NCBI GenBank assembly: GCA_902475645.1
Contig: CABSAH010000124.1
Coordinates: forward strand, 1-5,044
Origin: an uncultured Christensenellaceae bacterium
Lineage (GTDB): Bacteria > Bacillota > Clostridia > Christensenellales > CAG-138
Reading direction: 5' to 3'
Length of the DNA: 5,044 bases
Numbering within the stretch: position 1 is the stretch's first letter; each line of letters begins with the position of its first letter. The position numbers were made by a program, and so were the translations under genes. The notes beneath the pieces are model-generated. The model was given only the letters and a program-made list of their open reading frames with translations, was not told the DNA's origin and searched no databases. Of the stretch, positions 1 through 5,044 are shown one piece after another.

Positions 1-1070
1 CACTGAACGCTATCGAAAAAGAGCGCGGCATCAGCAAGGACATATTGATAGACGCATTCGAGTCCGCACTGGTGGCGGCGTATAAGCGCAACTACAATAC
101 AACCGCCAACGTGCGTGCAGTTGTGGACCGCGATACGGGAGAGGTGCAAATATTTGCATCCAAAACCGTTGTCGAGCAGGTTGAAAACCAATACAGCGAA
201 ATTTCGCTTGAAGAAGCGCGGAATATCAACCCGCTTTTTGAAATAGGCGACGTGCTGGAGGAGGAAGCCGACCCCAGCAAGTTTGGCCGCATAGCGGCGC
301 AGACCGCCAAGCAGGTTGTTGTGCAGCGCATAAGGGAGGCCGAGCGCGGCGTTATATACGATGAGTTTGCCGAAAAGGAAAACGAGATACTTACGGCCAT
401 AGTGCAGCGCGCCGAAAAGGCGGGCGTATACGTTGAGCTTGGCAAAACGGACGGTCTGCTTTCCTATAACGAAACCATACCGGGCGAGGAATACAATAAT
501 AACGACCGCATTAAGGTATACGTTCTTGAGGTAAGAAAGACCAATAAGGGGCCGCAGGTGCTCGTTTCAAGGACGCATCCCGGCCTGGTCAAGCGGCTGT
601 TTGAATTGGAAGTGCCGGAAATAATGAGCGGCGTTGTGCAGATAAAGTCCATTGCGCGCGAAGCCGGCTTCCGCACAAAGGTTGCCGTGCATTCAACCGA
701 TCCTATGGTGGACGCCGTGGGCGCATGCGTGGGTCAAAAGGGCATAAGGGTTGAGCGCATGGTGAACGAGCTGCACAATGAAAAGATAGACATCATAGAA
801 TGGGACAGCGACCCTGCCGTGTATATTGCAAAGGCGCTAAGCCCCGCAAAGGTCATAATGGTTTATATAAACGAAACCGAAAAGGCCGCCAAGGTAGTTG
901 TGCCGGATCAGCAGCTTTCCCTTGCAATAGGCAAGGAGGGGCAGAACGCGCGCCTTGCGGCAAAGCTTACGGGCTGGAAGATAGACATCAAGAGCCAGAG
1001 CCAGGCCGAAGAGGAGCTTGAACGCATAGAAATTGAGGATTCGGACGCTGCCGAAGAACCGGAGGTATAA
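1..1070 (+). CDS. nusA: Transcription termination/antitermination factor NusA (5' end outside window)
   Basis: NusA binds RNA polymerase and nascent RNA and modulates pausing, intrinsic termination and antitermination. The frame is open from base 3 and shows 355 residues. The first visible residues (LNAIEKERGISKDILIDAFE) match the family N-terminus a few residues in, so I infer about eight codons and the true start lie upstream; the TTG at 45 is internal. Domains in order: N-terminal polymerase-binding domain (about nt 1-370), S1 domain (about 380-600), then two KH domains. KH1 is preceded by SIAREAGFRTK and carries GQKG at 732-743; KH2 carries SLAIGKEGQNARLAAKLTGW, with GKEG at 930-941. The protein ends with a short acidic tail (EEELERIEIEDSDAAEEPEV) and lacks the acidic repeats of the enterobacterial protein, as is usual in Bacillota. 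KH1 has GFRTK and VDAVGACVG where GDRTK and VDPVGACVG are common; these look like ordinary drift. Its last codons encode the ribosome binding site of ylxR. Confidence 0.97.
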   Translation, partial: LNAIEKERGISKDILIDAFESALVAAYKRNYNTTANVRAVVDRDTGEVQIFASKTVVEQVENQYSEISLEEARNINPLFEIGDVLEEEADPSKFGRIAAQTAKQVVVQRIREAERGVIYDEFAEKENEILTAIVQRAEKAGVYVELGKTDGLLSYNETIPGEEYNNNDRIKVYVLEVRKTNKGPQVLVSRTHPGLVKRLFELEVPEIMSGVVQIKSIAREAGFRTKVAVHSTDPMVDAVGACVGQKGIRVERMVNELHNEKIDIIEWDSDPAVYIAKALSPAKVIMVYINETEKAAKVVVPDQQLSLAIGKEGQNARLAAKLTGWKIDIKSQSQAEEELERIEIEDSDAAEEPEV

Positions 1071-1072
1071 TG
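1061..1072 (+). promoter_or_regulatory. ylxR ribosome binding site embedded in the nusA 3' end, with TAATG stop-start overlap
   Basis: GGAGG at 1061-1065 lies 4 nt before the ATG at 1070-1072. The ATG shares its first base with the nusA stop TAA (1068-1070). The Shine-Dalgarno sequence is therefore within the last sense codons of nusA. This arrangement fixes the ylxR start and suggests termination-reinitiation coupling; the coupling is inferred. Confidence 0.8.
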
Positions 1073-1345
1073 GCCGCAAAGAAAACGCCCATGCGCATGT
1101 GCGTGGCGTGCAGGGAAATGAAGCCCAAGCGCGAGCTGATACGCATTGTGCGCACGCCCGAAAACGAAATATGCGCCGATACCACGGGCCGCGCAGCCGG
1201 ACGCGGCGCATATATATGCAAAAATCAGGCGTGCCTTGAAAAGGCGATTAAGATACACGCGCTTGAAAGGGCGCTGGATAAAAAGATAGACGAGGAAGTG
1301 TTTATAAGGCTGCAAAAGGAGATGGACGCCGGTGATAAACAGTAA
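1070..1345 (+). CDS. ylxR: YlxR/RnpM family RNA-binding protein (DUF448)
   Basis: This is a 91-residue protein of the YlxR family, small basic RNA-binding proteins usually found between nusA and infB. In Bacillus subtilis the protein has been reported to bind the RNase P RNA and modulate RNase P, hence the name RnpM; that role is transferred by homology only. Visible signatures are the N-terminal PMRMCVACREMKPKRELIRIV block (residues 7-27, with C11 and C14), the family GRGAY motif at residues 44-48, and C50 and C55 just after it. The two cysteine pairs could suggest metal binding, but I cannot show that from sequence. The length is normal. The start is the ATG that overlaps the nusA stop and follows a GGAGG. 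The 3' end overlaps the next gene by 14 nt, consistent with coupled translation in one operon. Confidence 0.94.
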   Translation: MAAKKTPMRMCVACREMKPKRELIRIVRTPENEICADTTGRAAGRGAYICKNQACLEKAIKIHALERALDKKIDEEVFIRLQKEMDAGDKQ

Positions 1346-1643
1346 ATTGGCGGCGTATATAGGCTTTGCGGCGCGCGCAAGAAAGCTGAAAAGCGGGGAC
1401 TTTACCTGCGAAAAGCTTATGAAGCAGAAAAAGGTGCGGCTTATGCTTTTGGATAGCGGCGTAAGCGCGAACACAAGGGAAAAATACGAGGCGCTGTGCA
1501 GCGGGGCGGAAATAGACTGCCTGTACATAGACGATCTCGGGCGGCTGATAGGCAAGGATGCCCACATGACGGCCGCCGTAACAGACCGGCACTTTGCCGG
1601 AATAATCCGGGAAGCCTACCAGGCGACCGAACAAGCAAACTAA
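1332..1643 (+). CDS. ylxQ: L7Ae/L30e-family RNA-binding protein (YlxQ/RplGA-like)
   Basis: This 103-residue protein has the L7Ae/L30e/S12e/Gadd45 fold seen in the YlxQ proteins encoded between ylxR and infB in many Bacillota. Family members bind kink-turn-type RNA; the cellular target of YlxQ is not well defined. The order of conserved blocks fits: [14 protein letters not shown] (residues 10-23), the [20 protein letters not shown] strand-helix (37-56), DLGRLIGK (68-75), then [12 protein letters not shown] (81-92). The common RAGK motif near the N-terminus reads RARK here, with R17 in place of glycine. The start is GTG at 1332, with AGGAG at 1317-1321 about 10 nt upstream; no better upstream start makes sense because ylxR occupies the region. 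It overlaps ylxR by 14 nt and ends 14 nt before infB. Confidence 0.88.
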   Translation: MINSKLAAYIGFAARARKLKSGDFTCEKLMKQKKVRLMLLDSGVSANTREKYEALCSGAEIDCLYIDDLGRLIGKDAHMTAAVTDRHFAGIIREAYQATEQAN

Positions 1644-1644
1644 A

Positions 1645-1660
1645 AGGGGTGGCAAGAATG
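1645..1660 (+). promoter_or_regulatory. infB ribosome binding site and start codon
   Basis: AGGGG at 1645-1649 (extended AGGGGTGG to 1652) lies 8 nt upstream of ATG 1658-1660. The site overlaps the end of the short gap after the ylxQ stop (1641-1643). It supports 1658 as the infB start even though the reading frame stays open much further upstream, through ylxQ. Confidence 0.75.
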
Positions 1661-4396
1661 GCAAAAGCAAAGGTAATGGATTCTGCCAGGGAGCTTGAAG
1701 CCCGGGCTAAGCAGCTTTTTGAGCGTATAAAGGGCATGAACAGCGAAATGAACGCAACGCTTGAGGACATGCGCCAATACGAAGGCAGGCTGATAGAAAA
1801 AGAGAAGGCAGCCGAAAAGGAGCGCGCGGAGGCGCTGAGGATAGAGCGGCTTAAAGAGCTGGCCAACAGCGCGGATACCGCGGCGTACCATAGCGGCGAG
1901 CCTGAAACCATAGAGCAGGAAAAGCCGCAGCAGGCTGAGGAAAAGCCGCAGCGGGCCGAGATAAAGACAGAGGAGAAGCCGCAGGCGGCGGAGCAAAAGC
2001 CGGAAGCGGCAAAGCCCGAGCCCACAAAGGCTGAACCCGTAAAGGAGACGCCAAAGGCTGAACCGGTAAAGGAGGCGCCAAAGCCCGAAAAGGCCGCGGA
2101 GGAGAAAAAGGGCGAAGAAAAGGCGGCGGCAGCGGCGATTGAGCCGCAGAGGAACCGGGAAAAGCCCAAGCCTCGCACGAACGACGCGGCAAGGCCGCAG
2201 CAGGGCGGCTATCAGCAGCGCACAATACCGCAGGGCGCAAGCAACCGCACGGACAGGCCGCAGCAGCAGCGCGGCGACAGGCCGCAGAGGGACGGCGGAT
2301 ATCAGCCGCGGCAGGATTCAAGGCCGCCGCGTGGCGACGACCGCTTGGGCAAACCGCAGCAGCAGCGCAGCGACAGGCCGCAGCAGGGACAGCGGCGCGA
2401 ACGCCCCATGCAGGCCGCAAGCGGGATGATACAGCCCTCAGTCGGCGGCAGAGAGCGCGGCTATGAAACCAACAAAAAAGCGCCCGCCAAGGGAAACCGC
2501 GACGATGAGCGCAGAAAGAATAAAAAGACACTGTTAAAGGAGGCGGCGCCCTCGATGAATGCATGGGATGACGAAGGCGGCTTCGGCGGAAGGAAGAAGA
2601 AAAGGCAGGCAGCGCCCGCGCCCAAGCCGGAACCGGTAAAGATAGAAAAGGCCGTTATAAACGGCGAAACCATAACCGTTAAGGAGCTTAGCGAAAAAAT
2701 AGGCAAGCCCGCGGCGGAGATAATCAAAAAGCTGTTCATACTGGGCATAATGGCGACCATAAATCAGGAGATAGATTTCGATACCTGCTCGCTGATAGCA
2801 TCGGATTACGACATTGAGCTTGAACAGAACATAGCAAAGACATATGAGGATGTTCTGCTTGAAGGCGTGGACGAGGACGAGGACAAGGATCTTGTGGAGC
2901 GTCCGCCCGTCGTTACCATAATGGGCCATGTTGACCACGGCAAGACCAGTTTGCTTGACGCTATCCGCCACAGCAGCGTTACCGAAGGCGAGGCCGGCGG
3001 CATAACGCAGCACATAGGCGCATATACCGTTACCTGCAACGGCAGGCAGATAACGTTTATAGATACCCCGGGTCATGAGGCGTTCACTGCCATGCGCGCC
3101 CGCGGAGCGCAGGTTACGGATATAGTAATATTGGTTGTTGCGGCGGACGACGGCATTATGCCGCAGACCGTTGAGGCCATAAACCATTCAAAGGCCGCAG
3201 GCGTGCCCATAATAGTTGCCATAAACAAAATGGATAAGCCCACGGCGAATCCGGACAGGGTAAAGCAGCAGCTTACAGAATATGGCTTGGTAAGCGAAGA
3301 ATGGGGCGGCGACACCATATGCGTTCCCGTTTCAGCCAAAACCAAGGACGGCTTGGATAATTTGCTTGAAATGGTATTGCTTCAGGCGGATGTGCTTGAG
3401 CTTAGGGCGAATCCCAACCGCATGGCAAAGGGCATAATAATAGAAGCCGAGCTTGACAAGGGCCGCGGGCCGATAGCCACCGTGCTTGTGCAGAACGGCA
3501 CGCTGAAGGTGGGCGACCCGATAGTTGCGGGCATGGCATACGGCCGCGTGCGCGCAATGATGGACGATAAGGGCAGGCGCGTAACAAAGGCCGGCCCGAG
3601 TATGCCCGTTGAGGTGCTGGGCTTTAACGAGGTGCCGAGCGCGGGCGATATGCTCAACGCCGCTGAAATAGATAAGCTTTCCCGTCAGGTTGCCGAGGAA
3701 AGGCGCGACAGGCTGAAGGCGGAGCAGCTAAAGAGCATACAGAAGGTATCGCTGGACGATTTGTTCAATCAGATAGCCGAAGGCCAGATGAAGGATTTGA
3801 ACATAATAATAAAGGCGGACGTTCATGGCAGCGTGGAGGCCGTAAGGCAGGCGCTGGAGAAGCTTTCAAACGACGAGGTGCGCGTAAGGTGCATACACGG
3901 CGCTGTCGGCGCAATAACGGACTCCGACGTTATGTTCGCCTCCGCATCCAACGCCATAGTTATAGGCTTCAACGTGCGTCCCAACGCGGGCGCAAGGGCG
4001 CTGGCGGAAAAGGAGAACGTGGACATAAGGCTTTATCGCATAATCTATAACGCGATAGAGGATATAGAAAACGCCATGAAGGGTATGTTCAAGCCTGTGT
4101 ATAAAGAGGTTGAGCTGGGCCGCGTAAGCGTGAGGAACACGTTTAGGGTAAGCGGCGTGGGCACGATAGCCGGCTCGTATGTGCAGGACGGCAAGGTGAG
4201 CCGCAATGCGCAGGTGCGCGTTGTGCGCGATGGCATAGTTGTGCATGAAGGCAAGATATCTTCGCTCAAACGCTTTAAGGATGACGTTAAGGAGGTTGCC
4301 GCGGGCTACGAATGCGGCATAGGTATAGAAAACTTCAACGATATCCATGAAGGGGACACGATAGAAGCCTTTGTAATGGAAGAGGTAAAGCGCTGA
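1658..4396 (+). CDS. infB: Translation initiation factor IF-2
   Basis: IF2 is a GTPase that binds formyl-methionyl initiator tRNA, places it on the 30S subunit and promotes 50S joining. The protein has 912 residues from ATG 1658; B. subtilis IF2 has roughly 716. Domains: a divergent first IF2_N helix domain (about 7-40); a Lys/Glu-rich probably helical stretch (about 34-72); a long low-complexity linker (about 85-325), first E/K/P/A-rich, then Q/R/P/G-rich; a second IF2_N domain (about 333-390); the GTPase domain with G1 GHVDHGKT (423-430), G2 threonine T450 in GGITQHIG, G3 DTPGH (469-473), G4 NKMD (523-526) and G5 SAK (559-561); barrel domain II (about 585-665); domain III beginning near 714 ([16 protein letters not shown]); and the C-terminal initiator-tRNA-binding barrel (about 815-912) with [10 protein letters not shown] around C886. 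All GTPase motifs are intact, so it should be functional. An internal start at 2555 may give a shorter isoform. Confidence 0.98.
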   Translation: MAKAKVMDSARELEARAKQLFERIKGMNSEMNATLEDMRQYEGRLIEKEKAAEKERAEALRIERLKELANSADTAAYHSGEPETIEQEKPQQAEEKPQRAEIKTEEKPQAAEQKPEAAKPEPTKAEPVKETPKAEPVKEAPKPEKAAEEKKGEEKAAAAAIEPQRNREKPKPRTNDAARPQQGGYQQRTIPQGASNRTDRPQQQRGDRPQRDGGYQPRQDSRPPRGDDRLGKPQQQRSDRPQQGQRRERPMQAASGMIQPSVGGRERGYETNKKAPAKGNRDDERRKNKKTLLKEAAPSMNAWDDEGGFGGRKKKRQAAPAPKPEPVKIEKAVINGETITVKELSEKIGKPAAEIIKKLFILGIMATINQEIDFDTCSLIASDYDIELEQNIAKTYEDVLLEGVDEDEDKDLVERPPVVTIMGHVDHGKTSLLDAIRHSSVTEGEAGGITQHIGAYTVTCNGRQITFIDTPGHEAFTAMRARGAQVTDIVILVVAADDGIMPQTVEAINHSKAAGVPIIVAINKMDKPTANPDRVKQQLTEYGLVSEEWGGDTICVPVSAKTKDGLDNLLEMVLLQADVLELRANPNRMAKGIIIEAELDKGRGPIATVLVQNGTLKVGDPIVAGMAYGRVRAMMDDKGRRVTKAGPSMPVEVLGFNEVPSAGDMLNAAEIDKLSRQVAEERRDRLKAEQLKSIQKVSLDDLFNQIAEGQMKDLNIIIKADVHGSVEAVRQALEKLSNDEVRVRCIHGAVGAITDSDVMFASASNAIVIGFNVRPNAGARALAEKENVDIRLYRIIYNAIEDIENAMKGMFKPVYKEVELGRVSVRNTFRVSGVGTIAGSYVQDGKVSRNAQVRVVRDGIVVHEGKISSLKRFKDDVKEVAAGYECGIGIENFNDIHEGDTIEAFVMEEVKR
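1919..1960 (+). repeat. 21-bp tandem duplication in the infB linker
   Basis: Two adjacent 21-nt units, 1919-1939 and 1940-1960, match at 19 of 21 positions. They encode EKPQQAE and EKPQRAE (IF2 residues 88-101). One change is a Q-to-R codon change and the other is a synonymous Ala codon. The pattern indicates in-frame tandem duplication in a disordered linker. Confidence 0.8.
2026..2079 (+). repeat. 27-bp tandem duplication in the infB linker
   Basis: Adjacent 27-nt units, 2026-2052 and 2053-2079, match at 25 of 27 positions and encode KAEPVKETP and KAEPVKEAP. One difference is silent and the other changes Thr to Ala. Each unit contains TAAAGGAG, which resembles a Shine-Dalgarno sequence, but no start codon follows at a usable distance. 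Confidence 0.82.
2192..2383 (+). repeat. Degenerate RPQQ-type repeats in the infB linker
   Basis: Related units recur within IF2 residues 179-242. [11 protein letters not shown] (2255-2287) and [11 protein letters not shown] (2351-2383) are 96 nt apart and identical at 30 of 33 nucleotides. [10 protein letters not shown] (2192-2221) and RDGGYQPR (2288-2311) are shorter relatives. The segment is rich in Gln, Arg, Pro, Gly and Asp, is expected to be disordered, and carries many arginines that could contact RNA; that last point is inference. Confidence 0.7.
2536..2557 (+). promoter_or_regulatory. Candidate internal ribosome binding site and start for a short IF2 isoform
   Basis: AAAGGAGG at 2536-2543 is a full match to the anti-Shine-Dalgarno end of 16S rRNA. 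It is followed, after an 11-nt spacer, by an in-frame ATG at 2555-2557 (IF2 Met300). Initiation here would make a 613-residue protein beginning MNAWDDEGG. It would lose the first IF2_N domain and nearly all of the low-complexity linker, but keep the second IF2_N domain and everything after it. Internal initiation giving long and short IF2 forms is known in E. coli and B. subtilis. The spacer is slightly longer than ideal, and use of this site is inferred. Confidence 0.5.
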
Positions 4397-4472
4397 TAAA
4401 GCGAAAAAAGGAATAAACGGAAAGGAAAGCGGCCTTGCAGCCCATAAAGCGGAGGCCGCTTCTTAAAGCAAA
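4397..4472 (+). promoter_or_regulatory. infB-rbfA intergenic region with competing hairpins around the rbfA Shine-Dalgarno
   Basis: This is the largest gap in the window, 76 nt. AAGCGGCCT at 4427-4435 pairs perfectly with AGGCCGCTT at 4453-4461 (9 bp, 17-nt loop). The motif AAAGCGG occurs twice, at 4426-4432 and 4446-4452, so the same right arm can instead form a local hairpin of 4447-4452 with 4456-4461 (6 bp, AGG loop). The only good Shine-Dalgarno sequence, GGAGG at 4451-4455, lies inside both structures and is 17 nt from the rbfA ATG at 4473. A third small hairpin, 4458-4461 with 4466-4469, would leave GGAGG free and loop out the spacer to about 5 nt. The hairpin could be a translational control element for rbfA, an RNA-processing site, or a weak terminator. 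The run after the stem is only CTT, so I do not call it a terminator. Confidence 0.5.
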
Positions 4473-4838
4473 ATGCCAAACATAAGATACGACAGAATAA
4501 ATGAAGAGGTCAAAAAGACCGTAAGCGAAATAGTGCGCGAAATGAAGGATCCGCGCATATCGCCCATGACCACCATATCCTCTGCCGAGGTGACGAACGA
4601 CCAGAAGATAGCCAAGGTGAAGGTGAGCATATACGACGAGGACGATGCCGTGCGCAGGGATACCGTTGACGCGCTTAACCGCGCGGCGGGCTTTATAAGG
4701 CACGAGCTTGGGCAAAGGATGGAGCTTAGGGCGCTGCCGCAGCTTAAATTCACGCTGGATACATCAATTGAATACAGCGCGCACATTGCCCAAATAATAG
4801 AAAGCCTGCACAGTCAGGATAAAAAGAGCGATGAATAA
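4473..4838 (+). CDS. rbfA: Ribosome-binding factor A (30S maturation factor)
   Basis: RbfA binds the 30S subunit late in assembly and helps 16S rRNA 5' end maturation; in E. coli it is a cold-shock protein. The 121-residue length is typical. Visible family features are the N-terminal helix with basic residues (RYDRINEEVKKTVSEIV), DPR at residues 26-28, the TNDQKIAKVKVSIYD strand (41-55), AAGFIRHELGQRM (71-83) with the alanine-glycine helix kink of its KH-like fold, and LPQLKFTLDTSIEY (88-101). The ATG at 4473 must be the start: an in-frame TAA at 4464-4466 rules out anything upstream, and a later start would remove the first helix. No Shine-Dalgarno sequence lies at normal spacing; the nearest, GGAGG, is 17 nt away within a predicted hairpin. 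The last 8 nt overlap the next gene. Confidence 0.95.
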   Translation: MPNIRYDRINEEVKKTVSEIVREMKDPRISPMTTISSAEVTNDQKIAKVKVSIYDEDDAVRRDTVDALNRAAGFIRHELGQRMELRALPQLKFTLDTSIEYSAHIAQIIESLHSQDKKSDE

Positions 4839-5044
4839 CACGGGCGCGGACAATGCGCTTGCAGCCATTGCGCGGCTGATAGCGGAAAACGAGGATTTTA
4901 CGCTTATAATGCACGTTTCGCCGGACGGGGATTCGATTGGCTCCGCCTGTGCGCTTAGGCTTGCGCTAATAAAGCTTGGCAAGCGCGTGCAGGCCGTGTG
5001 CGATGGGGACGTGCCGCGCATATACCGCTTCCTTGAAGGGGCGG
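4831..5044 (+). CDS. nrnA: DHH-family phosphoesterase, NrnA-like (3' end outside window)
   Basis: Only the first 71 residues are present. They include HVSPDGDSIGS at residues 28-38, the first metal-binding motif of DHH-superfamily phosphoesterases (H28, D32, D34), followed by the expected helix (ACALRLALIKLGKRV) and the strand leading to VPRIYRFLEGA. Proteins of this type next to rbfA are usually annotated as bifunctional oligoribonuclease/pAp phosphatases (NrnA), which degrade very short RNAs and dephosphorylate pAp in the cytoplasm. The DHH motif and DHHA1 domain that would confirm this lie beyond the window, so a different DHH subfamily member remains possible. The start at 4831 overlaps rbfA by 8 nt; AGGA at 4816-4819 is a modest ribosome binding site 11 nt upstream, so translation is probably coupled to rbfA. 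Confidence 0.85.
   Translation, partial: MNNTGADNALAAIARLIAENEDFTLIMHVSPDGDSIGSACALRLALIKLGKRVQAVCDGDVPRIYRFLEGA

Noticed and set aside
45..47. TTG at 45 as the nusA start
   Set aside because: The frame is open upstream to base 3 and the upstream residues (NAIEKERGISKDI) match the conserved NusA N-terminus, so the gene is cut by the window edge.
908..1567. Minus-strand open frame opposite nusA, ylxR and ylxQ
   Set aside because: It spans three well-supported plus-strand genes, has no recognisable family and no convincing ribosome binding site.
1496..1657. Upstream extension of the infB frame into ylxQ
   Set aside because: The 54 extra residues are the out-of-frame reading of ylxQ and match nothing in IF2. 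ATG 1658 has a good ribosome binding site and begins a plausible IF2 N-terminus.
2192..2383. CRISPR-like or mobile repeat array
   Set aside because: Units are in frame, degenerate, of unequal spacing and inside infB; they are protein-coding repeats.
2139..2429. Plus-strand 96-residue frame inside infB
   Set aside because: An Arg/Ser/Ala-rich shifted reading of the Q/R/P-rich repeats; no evidence for independent expression.
1441..2564. Long minus-strand open frames opposite ylxQ and the infB linker (1441-2178 and 1851-2564)
   Set aside because: They mirror the biased codons of the low-complexity linker, giving Ser/Ala/Phe- or Arg/Ala/Pro-rich products without recognisable domains, and lie opposite certain genes.
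4289..4295. AAGGAGG near the infB 3' end as a ribosome binding site for a small overlapping gene
   Set aside because: The following ATG at 4312 is out of frame with infB and opens only about 12 codons before a stop; the motif simply encodes Lys-Glu-Val of IF2.
4426..4464. Intrinsic terminator ending the operon after infB
   Set aside because: The stem is followed by CTT rather than a T-run, its loop is 17 nt, and rbfA and the DHH gene continue the conserved operon immediately downstream.

Overview
This window is a segment of the conserved bacterial nusA-infB transcription/translation operon, read entirely on the + strand. The order is nusA (3' portion), ylxR (rnpM), an L7Ae-type gene (ylxQ/rplGA), infB, rbfA, and the start of a DHH-family phosphoesterase resembling nrnA. 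A ylxR plus ylxQ pair between nusA and infB, with a DHH phosphoesterase after rbfA, is typical of Bacillota. NusA ends after the second KH domain with no C-terminal acidic repeats, which also fits. I infer an uncultured or less-studied Clostridia-like member of the Bacillota. Isoleucine is encoded mostly by ATA despite otherwise GC-leaning codon use, but that does not fix a genus.

Layout: nusA enters the window about eight codons after its start and runs to 1070. ylxR begins on the last base of the nusA stop (TAATG). ylxQ overlaps the end of ylxR by 14 nt and starts with GTG. infB starts at 1658 after a 14-nt gap and fills more than half the window. A 76-nt gap (4397-4472) with inverted repeats separates infB from rbfA. 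The DHH gene overlaps the end of rbfA by 8 nt and leaves the window at its 3' edge. Coding density is almost complete, there is no gene-free stretch over 300 nt, and I see no RNA gene, mobile element, CRISPR array or clear promoter.

The genes act together in expression of the translation machinery. NusA couples to RNA polymerase for pausing, termination and antitermination. YlxR/RnpM and YlxQ are small RNA-binding proteins. IF2 places initiator tRNA on the 30S subunit and drives subunit joining. RbfA matures the 16S rRNA 5' end region. The DHH protein probably degrades short oligonucleotides. Tight packing and overlaps suggest one transcript with translational coupling.

I found no undescribed system here; this is a housekeeping operon. 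The points most worth a second look are: (i) a strong internal Shine-Dalgarno sequence with in-frame ATG in infB that could yield a short IF2 isoform of 613 residues; (ii) the infB-rbfA gap, where the only good Shine-Dalgarno sequence for rbfA lies 17 nt from its start inside mutually exclusive hairpins; (iii) a long, internally repetitive, low-complexity IF2 linker; and (iv) the ATA preference.
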